Shown: piece after piece, positions 55,018-63,811 of the stretch
Layout of the letters: each line of letters starts with the position of its first letter
Numbering within the stretch: the stretch's first letter is position 1
Source: an uncultured Roseibium sp.
GTDB taxonomy: Bacteria; Pseudomonadota; Alphaproteobacteria; Rhizobiales; Stappiaceae
NCBI RefSeq assembly: GCF_947494555.1
Contig: NZ_CANLVF010000002.1
Coordinates: 558,001-622,000 of the forward strand
Reading direction: 5' to 3'
Length of the DNA stretch: 64,000 bases
Position numbers and translations under genes: made by a program
The notes under the pieces: generated by a model
What the model was told of the DNA's origin: nothing
What the model saw: only the letters and a program-made list of their open reading frames with translations
Database searches by the model: none

Positions 55018-55911
55018 TCAGCGGGTGCCGATCTGGTCCAGTGTTATGTCGCGCCCGAACACGCGTTCAGCATTTTTATAGGCAATCTTCTCGGCGATCT
55101 CGCGTGGCAGTTTCGCCAGCCAGCGGCGGTTCATCGTCATGATTTCCGAATAGCTGTCCCACTGGCTGTTGACCCAGGTGTCGCTCCCGATCATCAGCCT
55201 ATCCTGGAAGTCGAAAATGATCTCCAGCCACTGTGGATCAAGGTTCTCGCCTCTGCCGAGAATGTTGTATTCGCGCAAGGATGTGTCGGCGAGCAGGTCC
55301 GGATACGCGTCCATAAGCTCGTACACATCGGGCGCCGGCGTTCCCAGTCCCGCATGTGCCCAGATGATCTTCACGTCCGGATCCAGACCGTAAAGCCACC
55401 GGATCGGCTCCGTTCCCGAATGAACATGAAGATAGATATCGCGTTCTTTCGCCATTGAAATGATCTTGCGGAAAAGGGCCTCATCGGAGGTATCCAGCTG
55501 GCGGATGTGGAACTCGCCGATACCCTCATGCGGATATTGCTCAAGCCGGCCTTCCAGATAGGCGTCCATGCCATCGGACTTGGTCCAGTTGGAAGATCCG
55601 GCTGCCCCGTGATAGGGCCTGAGTTCGGGAACAATGCGCTTGGGCGCGTATTCCCAGAGCATGATCGTGCCTTCATCTGGTGTTGATGACACAAGCGCCA
55701 TGGCAACGCCGTTCTCATCCATGAGCTCGATAACGCTTTTGACGGGGTACCTGTCCCACGCCGGTTCCTTGTAGTGAACATGCGCATCGAAAAGCGGCAG
55801 CTGCCAGACATCTTCGCCGATCGGTTCGTGTGTTCCGTCGGCAGATACCGGCACGATCGCCATCACCAGCGAAATGTAAACTCCAGTAGCAATCAAGTTT
55901 TTGAGCCGCAT
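55018..55911 (-). CDS. Exported amidohydrolase (Amidohydro_2 fold)
   Basis: This protein has about 297 residues from the ATG at 55911, preceded by GAGGTCAGGA. A signal peptide (LKNLIATGVYISLVMAIVPV-SA) indicates export, unusual for the family, whose members are mostly cytosolic. Metal and catalytic regions are PLFDAHVHYKEPAWDRYPVK (HxH), DIYLHVHSGTEP, VKIIWAHAGLG and LMIGSDTWVN (Asp). Substrate unknown. It is monocistronic, with an AT-rich upstream region that may hold the promoters of this gene and the divergent Asp-box gene. Confidence 0.85.
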   Translation of the reverse strand: MRLKNLIATGVYISLVMAIVPVSADGTHEPIGEDVWQLPLFDAHVHYKEPAWDRYPVKSVIELMDENGVAMALVSSTPDEGTIMLWEYAPKRIVPELRPYHGAAGSSNWTKSDGMDAYLEGRLEQYPHEGIGEFHIRQLDTSDEALFRKIISMAKERDIYLHVHSGTEPIRWLYGLDPDVKIIWAHAGLGTPAPDVYELMDAYPDLLADTSLREYNILGRGENLDPQWLEIIFDFQDRLMIGSDTWVNSQWDSYSEIMTMNRRWLAKLPREIAEKIAYKNAERVFGRDITLDQIGTR

Positions 55912-56098
55912 TCCTGACCTCAATCCATCCCTCTTCGAAACAGTCAACGAGTTCAAATTGTATCTGCAAAAAATCGATTTTTCTATCTAAGATGATAAAA
56001 AATTGACTTCATAGTTCGCCGCTGAAGTTACCAAAAGTACGGCTTACTGCAGCAAACTTGCTTGTGACGTGCTAAAATTGCGTGCCCACGGGAGGGAC

Positions 56099-57265
56099 AT
56101 GAAAATGCGCAACGGCGAGTTAACCGTCCTCACTGGAACCACCAAAGGGGCCTTTCTGATTTCGGGCGGCGCAGACCGGTCGGGCTGGGCAGTCGAGGGA
56201 CCATATTGCGACGGATGGCCGATCAACCACGTCATCGGCGACGCGGAAAGCGGGACGATATGGGCCGGCGGTGGCGGCGACTGGAACGGTGCGGGCGTCT
56301 GGTGTTCTGAAGATGGTGGGGCTACCTGGAAGCTGACAAAACTTACCAGGGGGACGATCGATGACTGGGCGGCACAGGACCCTGATTTTGCAGCGATGAT
56401 CGGCTGGACCGACGCCGAGCTGCCATTCGAGGATACGTTCACACAAATCTGGTCGCTCTGCTACTCCCACGGCAAGCTTTACGCCGGGGCCAAACCCGCG
56501 AGACTTCTTGCCAGCGCTGACGAGGGACAAAGCTTCCAACACGTGGAAAGCCTTTCGAACCATCCCTCCTCCGGCAGTTGGAACCCCGGCGCGGCCGGGC
56601 TCGTTCTGCATACGATCGTTCCGGACCCAGGCGATCCTGACAGGCTCTGGATCGGGATTTCAGCGGCCGGTGTCTTTGCAACGGAAGATGGCGGAAAGAC
56701 CTGGGAGCGCCGCAACCGCCTTTCCAATGCAGCCGCATGCGAAAGTCACTCTCATCCTGCGGCCCCCAGCGACGGTGAAACAGGCCACTGCGTTCACAAC
56801 ATCATGCTGGCGCCCGGCAGCGGCGATCTGCTTTACCAACAGAACCATCATGGCGTCTGGCGGTCCTCCGACGGCGGGCGCAGCTGGGACGATATCAACA
56901 AGGGTCTTCCTTCAACCTTCGGCTTTCCCATCCGCATTCACCCGCGAGACCCGCAAACGATCTGGACTTTTCCGCTTAACGGGGATGCTGCGGGGCGATT
57001 TCCTCCAGATGCGGCAGCCGCGGTCTGGAAATCGGAAAACGGCGGCGAGACCTGGGAAGCAAAGCGAGAAGGCCTGCCGCAGACCGCCTGTTTCTTCACA
57101 GTGCTGCGCCAGGCAATGGCAGGCGATACACGGGACCCTGCCGGTCTTTATTTCGGCACCAACTCCGGTTCGATCTATGCCAGTTTCGATGAGGGCGACA
57201 CCTGGACGGAAATCGCCAGGCATCTGCCGACTATTCTCTCTGTCGAGGTCATGGATCGGAACTGA
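56099..57265 (+). CDS. Asp-box (BNR/sialidase-like) beta-propeller protein
   Basis: This protein of 388 residues starts at ATG 56099 with GGGAGG. It opens NGELTVLTGTTKGAFLISGG. Six Asp-box motifs are seen: SEDGGATWK, SADEGQSFQ, TEDGGKTWE, SSDGGRSWD, SENGGETWE and SFDEGDTWT. They suggest a six- or seven-bladed propeller with no signal peptide. The active-site residues of true sialidases are not evident. This is a widespread uncharacterised alphaproteobacterial family. It is followed by the MocR gene after 197 bp. Confidence 0.85.
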   Translation: MKMRNGELTVLTGTTKGAFLISGGADRSGWAVEGPYCDGWPINHVIGDAESGTIWAGGGGDWNGAGVWCSEDGGATWKLTKLTRGTIDDWAAQDPDFAAMIGWTDAELPFEDTFTQIWSLCYSHGKLYAGAKPARLLASADEGQSFQHVESLSNHPSSGSWNPGAAGLVLHTIVPDPGDPDRLWIGISAAGVFATEDGGKTWERRNRLSNAAACESHSHPAAPSDGETGHCVHNIMLAPGSGDLLYQQNHHGVWRSSDGGRSWDDINKGLPSTFGFPIRIHPRDPQTIWTFPLNGDAAGRFPPDAAAAVWKSENGGETWEAKREGLPQTACFFTVLRQAMAGDTRDPAGLYFGTNSGSIYASFDEGDTWTEIARHLPTILSVEVMDRN

Positions 57266-57401
57266 GCGTCGGATAGTCGAGACATCAAACCCAGAGACCG
57301 CATCCGGACTTCAGGTTCTGATTGTTTTCCGCCAGCCTCTCGCGAGCCGGAACGATGAGAGAATGTTACTTATCCGCGCCGTTGCCACACATGGGGTGAC
57401 A

Positions 57402-57440
57402 ATGCAATTCAAATCACATATACAGTCAATATGCAGTCAA
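57402..57440 (-). promoter_or_regulatory. MocR regulator boxes upstream of its own gene
   Basis: On the plus strand TATACAGTCAA (57419-57429) and TATGCAGTCAA (57430-57440) are tandem 11-mers, differing at one base, one helical turn apart. A related ATGCAATTCAA lies at 57402-57412. On the minus strand they read TTGACTGTATA, TTGACTGCATA and TTGAATTGCAT. They lie 23-61 bp before the start codon. Direct repeats of this kind are typical MocR operators. Confidence 0.55.
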
Positions 57441-57462
57441 TTTCAGAAAGATTTTCTCCCGC

Positions 57463-58857
57463 ATGACCGACTGGTGCCCCGACCTTTCAAGCAGCAACGC
57501 ACCGCGCTACATCGCCATTGCCGACAGCATCGAGGCTGATCTGACGACCGGACGCCTTAAGCCCGGAGACAGATTGCCGGCACAGCGTCATCTGGCCAAA
57601 TTGCTTGGGCTCGATTTCACGACCGTTGCCCGTGGATACACAGAGGCGCGCAGACGCGGTTTCCTGTCGTCACAGGTTGGCAGCGGAACGTTCGTGACAG
57701 ACCCGCGTCGAGAGGTCCTGCAGCAAAGTGTAGCCGCAGGTCCGGCGCGCGAATGTGCACCTGATTTTTCCATGAACCTTCCGCCTGAGCCAGACATCCG
57801 CAACCTGACGGCCATGATGCAGGAGAGCCTCGCGAGGCTTTCGACGGATCTGATGCCGTTACTGCGATATCAAAACCTCGAAGCTTCGGACCAGGACCAA
57901 TCGGCAGCGGCCAGCTGGCTGGAAGGGGTCGGGCTTGCACCGAAATCTGAGCAGATCCTGTTTTCTCCCGGGGCGCAGGCTGCACTTTCCAGCCTGTTGG
58001 CGATGCTTGCCGAGCCCGGCGACCTTGTGGCCTGTGAGGCAGTCACCTATCCCGGCATCAGGTCGATTTGTGCGCAACTTCATCTGCAGTTGCGCGGCCT
58101 GGAAACTGATGAAAACGGCATTATCCCTGAGGCCTTTGAAGCAGCTTGCACGACAGGAAATCTGAAGGCGCTTTATCTCAATCCGACATTGCACAACCCG
58201 ACGACAAGAACCGTTCCCTATAAACGCCGGCAGGAACTGGTGGCGGTAGCCCGGAAATTCGGGATCGCTATCCTTGAGGACGACGCCTACGGTCAACTCG
58301 TGCAAAGCGCGCCTTTGCCTTTTTCGGCGATCGCATCCGAACTGACCTGGTACATCGGCTCCCTTTCAAAGTCCCTTGGTGCCGGGCTCCGGCTCGCCTA
58401 TGTTCTTGCTCCGAGCCGTGGAGCCTCCTGGCAGTTTTCGCGTGCGATCCGCACGCAGCAGGTTATGCCCTCGCCGCTCACACTTGCGCTGGCCACCAAC
58501 TGGATCGAAAACGGAACCGCATCCGCGCTTCTGCAGGAAATCCGATCAGAAAGCGCCGCACGCCAGGGTCTGGTGTCCAAACGGCTCAAGAAGCTCGACT
58601 ATTTGGCAGATCGGAACGGCTTTCACCTGTGGCTCACGCTGCCAGAAGGATGGAACCGCTCGGCATTTGTCAGTCAATTGCGCAACCTGCCGATCGGGCT
58701 GGTCGAGGCTGATGCCTTCACGGTGGCAGGCGCTCCGATAGAGGCTGTCAGGCTTGGGCTCGGCGGGCCTCTCAACCGAGAGCAGCTCGCAAACGCCCTC
58801 GACATTGTCTCGCAAACGATTGAAGCATCACCCGCCAAGGCCTCCGTTTATTTCTGA
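57463..58857 (+). CDS. MocR-type transcriptional regulator (GntR HTH plus aminotransferase fold)
   Basis: This 464-residue protein has a GntR wHTH (about 12-78: YIAIADSIEADLTTGRLKPG, LPAQRHLAKLLGLDFTTVAR) joined by a linker to a fold-type I aminotransferase domain. PLP lysine lies in WYIGSLSKSLGAGLRLAYVL. Other PLP residues are around LYLNPTLHNPTTRTVPYKRR (Asn) and LEDDAYGQLV (Asp, Tyr). MocR proteins sense PLP-linked metabolites. Likely targets are its own promoter and the DUF983 gene just downstream, because the same motif precedes both. Confidence 0.92.
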   Translation: MTDWCPDLSSSNAPRYIAIADSIEADLTTGRLKPGDRLPAQRHLAKLLGLDFTTVARGYTEARRRGFLSSQVGSGTFVTDPRREVLQQSVAAGPARECAPDFSMNLPPEPDIRNLTAMMQESLARLSTDLMPLLRYQNLEASDQDQSAAASWLEGVGLAPKSEQILFSPGAQAALSSLLAMLAEPGDLVACEAVTYPGIRSICAQLHLQLRGLETDENGIIPEAFEAACTTGNLKALYLNPTLHNPTTRTVPYKRRQELVAVARKFGIAILEDDAYGQLVQSAPLPFSAIASELTWYIGSLSKSLGAGLRLAYVLAPSRGASWQFSRAIRTQQVMPSPLTLALATNWIENGTASALLQEIRSESAARQGLVSKRLKKLDYLADRNGFHLWLTLPEGWNRSAFVSQLRNLPIGLVEADAFTVAGAPIEAVRLGLGGPLNREQLANALDIVSQTIEASPAKASVYF

Positions 58858-58919
58858 GCCACCTCGTACGGTGCATTGCATAACAGCAATGCCAATTTGC
58901 CGCAGCAATTCCGCTTGAC

Positions 58920-58951
58920 TTGACTGCATCATATCTTAAATTGATTGCATT
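58920..58951 (+). promoter_or_regulatory. Repeat of MocR-like box upstream of DUF983 copy 2
   Basis: TTGACTGCATC (58920-58930) and TTGATTGCATT (58941-58951) are direct repeats 21 bp apart, about 80-110 bp before the DUF983 start at 59033. The same core TTGACTGCATA, in the other orientation, stands before the mocR gene. This suggests MocR also controls this gene. Confidence 0.5.
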
Positions 58952-59032
58952 CACTTCCCATCATTTTCAAAGCGATAGGATCCACTCGTTCTTTCGGGAA
59001 AGTCCTGTAAGCCAATCAGGATTGGAAAGTCC

Positions 59033-59440
59033 ATGACCACGATACAGAGCTGGCCGAAGCTGCCCCCAATTCAGACCGGTATCAAAGGCCGCTGTCCGCG
59101 CTGCGGTGAAGGAAAGATCTTTGACGGTTTTTTGAAACTGAAACCGGGATGCAGCAACTGCGGCCTGGATTACAGTTTTGCAGACCCTGCGGACGGCCCG
59201 GCCTTTTTTGTAATCTGCTTTGGCTGCATTCCGGCAGTCGCATTTGCAATCTGGCTGGAAATTGCCTTCACCGCCCCCTACTGGGTCCATCTGGTGACCA
59301 CGCTTCCCCTGATTCTGCTGACCTGCATTCCCATGCTTCGTCCGCTCAAGGGGTGGCTCGTGGCAAGCCAGTATTTCTACAAGGCCGAAGAAGGCCGGCT
59401 GGCGGATGCTCAGACCACCACATCGGAACACCAGACCTGA
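59033..59440 (+). CDS. DUF983 membrane protein with zinc-ribbon motif (copy 2)
   Basis: This protein of 135 residues has GRCPRCGEGKIFDGFLKLKP then GCSNCGLDYSFADPADGPAF, the same two CxxC pairs as the copy at 17899. Two membrane segments follow (about 60-80, 84-105). It is shorter at both ends than copy 1 and lacks the His-rich HHHR segment. Unlike copy 1 it is a single-gene transcript, with MocR-type boxes upstream and its own terminator, so it is probably conditionally expressed. Function of the family is unknown. Confidence 0.88.
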   Translation: MTTIQSWPKLPPIQTGIKGRCPRCGEGKIFDGFLKLKPGCSNCGLDYSFADPADGPAFFVICFGCIPAVAFAIWLEIAFTAPYWVHLVTTLPLILLTCIPMLRPLKGWLVASQYFYKAEEGRLADAQTTTSEHQT

Positions 59441-59478
59441 CAAGCGGGAGCCCCAAACCTTCGGTCGGGTCTGGCCAG

Positions 59479-59513
59479 GCAGCGTAGCCCTCTGGGATGC
59501 GCTGCTTTTTTTG
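59479..59513 (+). terminator. Rho-independent terminator after DUF983 copy 2
   Basis: GCAGCG (59479-59484) pairs with CGCTGC (59500-59505), with an inner GCCC/GGG pairing, followed by seven or eight T. Confidence 0.85.
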
Positions 59514-59530
59514 TGATGTGGTCTGCCACT

Positions 59531-60202
59531 CTAGTTCGGTCCCAAGTCCTGAAGGCTTGGATCAAAAAGCCAACCGCCAGATTTCCAGACCGGATACCAC
59601 TCATTTGCTACTCTTTGCCTGAGCTCAATCAGCGTGAGTTCTTGCTGTGTCCATGAGATGCTAGACGAGTATCTGATACAGGACGTCGGACGCATTCCAC
59701 CACAAAATGTATTTTGCAACGCGTTTAATCGATCGTTCCATTGCAAAATGAAATGGAATTCACCTGCGATGAAGGACCACCCATCCGATCTTCTTTGTAA
59801 ACTCGGTAACACAAGTGGTTTCCAGTCTACGCGCTGTTCAGGTGTTCCTGTGCTGGCCCGCCAACGCACAAGAGCCGCAGTTGAGGTCCAATGCGCGCCG
59901 CCGCGGTCCAACACCACAAAAAGATAAGTCTTGTGTTCGATTTTCCTGGAGAACACGTTGAAATCCCGTGTTTCCCAACTCTGCCGTATCTTCAAATGCT
60001 CCTTTAGTCTTTCCGGGAAAAAATTCAGATCTTCCAGTTGCACATTGCGGTTGTCTTGGAATTTTCTCGTGAACTCACCGGTCCCCATTCTGGTCTGATT
60101 TGGGAGTGTTTCTGCGAAGCTTTTGTGCATTGTTATTGGCAATGCGCCGAGGATGAGACACAGGCTCAATGCAAGCCGTAAGACCCAACGTGATATTGAC
60201 AT
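59531..60202 (-). CDS. Exported hypothetical protein
   Basis: This protein has about 223 residues from the ATG at 60202, preceded by GGAGGG. A signal peptide is likely (SISRWVLRLALSLCLILGAL). The mature part is rich in Trp/Arg/Leu (NVQLEDLNFFPERLKEHLKI, KTYLFVVLDRGGAHWTSTAA). Two cysteines (FCGGMRPTSC) may form a disulphide. I recognise no family. It lies on the same strand downstream of the molybdopterin oxidoreductase gene with a 107-bp gap. A functional link is not established. Confidence 0.65.
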   Translation of the reverse strand: MSISRWVLRLALSLCLILGALPITMHKSFAETLPNQTRMGTGEFTRKFQDNRNVQLEDLNFFPERLKEHLKIRQSWETRDFNVFSRKIEHKTYLFVVLDRGGAHWTSTAALVRWRASTGTPEQRVDWKPLVLPSLQRRSDGWSFIAGEFHFILQWNDRLNALQNTFCGGMRPTSCIRYSSSISWTQQELTLIELRQRVANEWYPVWKSGGWLFDPSLQDLGPN

Positions 60203-60309
60203 GGAGACCCTCCTGGCCCAAACAGGTGGGTGCACGCCATGCGCTCGACAAGGCTGAAGGCGCCTCTAAAGACCAGGTGTCCTCATCATTCAAGAGGCGA
60301 TGGTGCGAA

Positions 60310-62409
60310 TCAGGCAGCTTTGATCCAGACCGCCGTGTCGTGAAACGCTGCGCCGCCATAGGGCGCGACCGGGTCTGCGCCCGTCAACGTATTGATGCCT
60401 CTGCCGTCCTCGAACGCCGCGTTCGGCCAGATGCCTTCGGAGATGACCGTTCCGGGCGCGACCGTTTCCATGTGGCGCGCATGAAGCGTCACGGCACCTC
60501 GCCGGTTTCCCAATCTCACCTTCGCCCCGTCATCGATGCCAAAGCGCGCCGCGTCCTCGGGCCGGATCCAGACTTCCGGACGGCCTTCTTTCTTTTTCGA
60601 CGTCTCGGTTTCGTTGAATGTGGTGTTCAGGAAAGACCGGGCGGGCGAAGTCGCAAGGCGCAGCGGATGGTCCTCGTCAGCCAGCTCAATCACATCCCAC
60701 TGATCCGGCAATTCCGGCATGTCGCTGCAAGGACCGAACACGGTATCGCCGTCGGGTTTGTTCGGCGAAAAGGTCTTGCCCCAGGCAGGCTTGAAATGAA
60801 ACTTGCCGTCACTGTGACCGAAGCCGTTCAAAAAGTGCGATGTTTCAAAATCCGGCTGCATATCGCGCCACTTTTCCGAATACAGCTTGTCAAAAGATCC
60901 ATAGTCGGAGTTCTGCAGCAGCCAGTCGATGTGTTCACGCGCAGACATATCAAATCCGGGGTGAGACTTTGATTCAACGCGCTTTGCGATCTCATTGATT
61001 ACGAAGATGTTTTCCCGCGGTCCTTCGGGCGGCTCAACGGCCTTGGGGCCGAGTGAGATATACTGGTGCCCACCGCCCTTGTAGATATCGTCGTGCTCCA
61101 GGAATTGTGTTGCCGGCAGAACGATGTCCGCCATTTGCGCGGTCTCGGTCATGAATTGCTCGTGGACCACGGTGAACAGATCCTCGCGCGCAAATCCCGC
61201 TTTGACCAGTTCCTGCTCGGGTGCAACGGACACGGGATTCGTGTTCTGCACCAGAAGTGCCTTCACCGGTGGGCCACCACGCAGCGCATCCGCGTCGCCG
61301 GTCAGTATCCGGCCGATCTGGCTTTGGTCGAGCGCCCGCACGGATTGGTCCATCAATGACGTCGCCTCGATCATCTCCTTGTTGAAGCGATAAATTCCGC
61401 CATTGTTGTGGAACGCGCCGCCGCCCTCATATTGCCAGCAGCCCGTGACACAGGCGATCGAGGCTGCCGCATGCATGCCGACAACGCCGTTGCGTGAGCG
61501 CGTGAACCCGTAGCCCAGGCGGAAGAACGTCTTTTTCGTTTCACCGATGTGCCGGGCGACCTTTTCGATCAGCGCAGGCTCCAGCCCGGTGATTTCAGCA
61601 GCCCAATCCGGCGTTCTGGCCTGAAGATGCGTTTCAAGTTCCTTCGGGCAATCGGTGAAGCAGTTCAGGTAATCCCAATCGGCAAAACCATCGCGAAAAA
61701 GCACATGCATGATGGCGCAAGCCAGTGCTGCATCCGTACCCGGCTTCAGCACCACGCCGATATCGGCCTGTTTCATGGTCTCGGTTTCGTAGACATCGAC
61801 GACGATCACGCGCGCGCCGCGTTTCTTTCGCGCAGCGATGACATGCGTCATGACATTGACCTGCGTCGCCACGGGATTCGTACCCCAGATTACGATCTGG
61901 TCAGAATGTGCCATTTCCCGGGGATCGGGCCCGGCCAGCCTGCCGGTTCCGGCAGTGAACCCCGTCCAGGCCATGTTGGTGCAAAAAGTGTCGAACTGGC
62001 GTGAATAGCCTTTGGCGTGACGAAGCCTGTGAATACTGTCCCGTTGTACCTGTCCCATCGTTCCTGCGTAGTGATAGGGCCAGATGCTTTGCGCGCCGAA
62101 TTCAGACTCGATTGCCAGAAACTTTTCAGCAATCAGATCGAGCGCGGCGTCCCAGGAAATCTCCTCAAACCGCGCCTCACCCTTCTTGCCAATCCGGCGC
62201 AACGGCGTCAGCAGCCGGTCCGGATGGTAGAGCCGCTCCGGATAGCGCGCGACCTTGGCGCAGACGACACCGGCCGTATAGGTGTTGTCGCGTGCCCCGT
62301 TGAGCCGCCGCACATCGCCATGGGGATAAAAATGCACATCCACCGAACATGCCGAAGGGCAATCGTGGGGACACGTGGAAAAGGTGCTCTTTGGTGTCGG
62401 CTGGTTCAT
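60310..62409 (-). CDS. Molybdopterin oxidoreductase (DMSO reductase superfamily)
   Basis: This protein of 699 residues starts at the ATG at 62409. The N-terminal [4Fe-4S] motif is STCPHDCPSACSVDV followed by a fourth Cys in AGVVCAKVARYPERL. The bis-MGD domains show IVIWGTNPVATQVNVMTHVI, QNTNPVSVAPEQELVKAG and ADIVLPATQFLEHDDIYKGG. The C-terminal domain ends with GAAFHDTAVWIKAA. No Tat signal (RRxFLK) is seen at this start, so it is probably cytoplasmic. The molybdenum-ligand residue cannot be assigned by eye. The family is poorly characterised and substrate is unknown. No partner electron-transfer subunit is adjacent. Confidence 0.9.
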   Translation of the reverse strand: MNQPTPKSTFSTCPHDCPSACSVDVHFYPHGDVRRLNGARDNTYTAGVVCAKVARYPERLYHPDRLLTPLRRIGKKGEARFEEISWDAALDLIAEKFLAIESEFGAQSIWPYHYAGTMGQVQRDSIHRLRHAKGYSRQFDTFCTNMAWTGFTAGTGRLAGPDPREMAHSDQIVIWGTNPVATQVNVMTHVIAARKKRGARVIVVDVYETETMKQADIGVVLKPGTDAALACAIMHVLFRDGFADWDYLNCFTDCPKELETHLQARTPDWAAEITGLEPALIEKVARHIGETKKTFFRLGYGFTRSRNGVVGMHAAASIACVTGCWQYEGGGAFHNNGGIYRFNKEMIEATSLMDQSVRALDQSQIGRILTGDADALRGGPPVKALLVQNTNPVSVAPEQELVKAGFAREDLFTVVHEQFMTETAQMADIVLPATQFLEHDDIYKGGGHQYISLGPKAVEPPEGPRENIFVINEIAKRVESKSHPGFDMSAREHIDWLLQNSDYGSFDKLYSEKWRDMQPDFETSHFLNGFGHSDGKFHFKPAWGKTFSPNKPDGDTVFGPCSDMPELPDQWDVIELADEDHPLRLATSPARSFLNTTFNETETSKKKEGRPEVWIRPEDAARFGIDDGAKVRLGNRRGAVTLHARHMETVAPGTVISEGIWPNAAFEDGRGINTLTGADPVAPYGGAAFHDTAVWIKAA

Positions 62410-62523
62410 GGAAAATCCAATCGGGAGTAGGCACGCATCTGAAAATAGGGCCAAGCCTTATGGAAAACAAAGGGAGACGCCGTCAAGCGTCTCCCGATCT
62501 TTTCGGTTCTCTCGTTTGGACTA

Positions 62524-63639
62524 TCAGCTGCCGCTGCAGGGCGAACGGCCCCCTTGGCCACCGCCCTGCCCGCCGCGCTGCTGTCGAGGGCCGCGCTGGC
62601 CGCGTTGCGGAGGCGGACCACCCCGACGGACCCGTGGCGGGTGACCGCCCTGAACCTGAATGACTTGTGCCGCGATTTCAGTGTTGTCCTGGAACACCGC
62701 AAAATCGATTGTCGGACTGCCTTGGCCCTCTTCAAGGTTTCCACGGCGCTGGCCCCGCCCTTTCAATCGGGTAAAGCTAGCGTCCGGATTGCCCATCCAG
62801 CAACGCGGAATGAAGGGAAACGCGTCGGTCAGCACGTAGTGATATGTCCCGTTCGGATATTCGGGCGTGATCGCGAAGCGTCCATTGCACTGATCAAGGT
62901 CCCCGGCGCCCTCAACGAATGCCCAGTCCTGCGTGAACTTGCCGTTGTAGCTTCCACCCGGCCCGTCCGGGCGATTACCATTCTTGATCCGGTAACTGCT
63001 TTTCAGCTTTTTCATCGAGGATTTACGTTCCGGATCCGAATATCCGTATTGGCCATAGATCGGAAAACCGTCAGCCGCAAATCCAATCATTGCAGGGACG
63101 GAACGTCCGCCGCTTGCCGCCACGACGCCTGTTGGAATCCCGTGATAGTGATAGGTTCCATCAGGCTGGACATGGGCGTTGTATTTGTCGAGACCAAGCT
63201 TGCAGGCACCGCCCAACGCCTCGTAGTTCCATCCCGACCGGCGATTGTTCTGCCAGTATTCCGCCGTGCCAGGGTCCATCACGACACCGTTGACCGCGAT
63301 GCCGAAAACGGATCCCTGCGCATCCTTTGCCCCGCCCGTCTTGCGCGGATTGAGCGGTACCTTCAAATTGTAGTTCTTTTTGGAAATGGCGTGCGGATTG
63401 TTGCGGTTGGGAAACTGCCCGGGTGCTTTGTCCGGGTAGCCATTTGCGCGGATCCGCCTTGTGTTGCCGTCAACGGTAATATCCGCACTTGCTTCAGCCT
63501 GCGGCAGAAAATGGTCCCAGATCTCATCCGCCGTGTGTTTGTGTTCAAGCGGTTCTTCTCCGCCAAGAGGCGCAGTCGTTTCATGTGCTGCGGCCGGTAA
63601 TGCAATCAGAGCGCCTGCAAGCGCCAGTGTCAAACGCAT
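62524..63639 (-). CDS. YHYH-domain exported protein with RG-rich tail
   Basis: This protein of 371 residues has a signal peptide (RLTLALAGALIALPAAAH). The YHYH domain is seen in PDGTYHYHGIPTGVVAASGG and again in PNGTYHYVLTDAFPF, with the preceding GWNYEALGGACKLGLDKYN. The domain is of unknown function and is often found in secreted proteins of marine bacteria. After about residue 325 the protein becomes low complexity Gly/Arg/Gln/Pro (GPPPQRGQRGPRQQRGGQGG) and ends PCSGS. It lies just upstream of the molybdopterin gene on the same strand with a 114-bp gap. Confidence 0.88.
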   Translation of the reverse strand: MRLTLALAGALIALPAAAHETTAPLGGEEPLEHKHTADEIWDHFLPQAEASADITVDGNTRRIRANGYPDKAPGQFPNRNNPHAISKKNYNLKVPLNPRKTGGAKDAQGSVFGIAVNGVVMDPGTAEYWQNNRRSGWNYEALGGACKLGLDKYNAHVQPDGTYHYHGIPTGVVAASGGRSVPAMIGFAADGFPIYGQYGYSDPERKSSMKKLKSSYRIKNGNRPDGPGGSYNGKFTQDWAFVEGAGDLDQCNGRFAITPEYPNGTYHYVLTDAFPFIPRCWMGNPDASFTRLKGRGQRRGNLEEGQGSPTIDFAVFQDNTEIAAQVIQVQGGHPPRVRRGGPPPQRGQRGPRQQRGGQGGGQGGRSPCSGS

Positions 63640-63751
63640 TATGTTCTCCTGATTCCAGTACCACGACCTCGCTAATATGATGGCTTCGCACCTACCCCGC
63701 AGTCGTCAATTGGTAAGAATTTGTATCTGGATGTATCAGGACAGTGTTTCA

Positions 63752-63787
63752 GAAAAGAAAAGAAAAGCCGGCCCAAAGGACCGGCTT
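63752..63787 (-). terminator. Rho-independent terminator of ndk
   Basis: On the minus strand AAGCCGG (63787-63781) pairs with CCGGCTT (63771-63765), followed by a TTCTTTTCTTTTC tract. It lies just after the ndk stop. Confidence 0.85.
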
Positions 63788-63811
63788 CCCGAATGATATT
63801 TTTCAGCTGTT

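Noticed and set aside
62554-63600. Antisense frame of 348 codons over the YHYH gene
   Set aside because: The YHYH protein has a signal peptide and domain motifs; the antisense frame does not.
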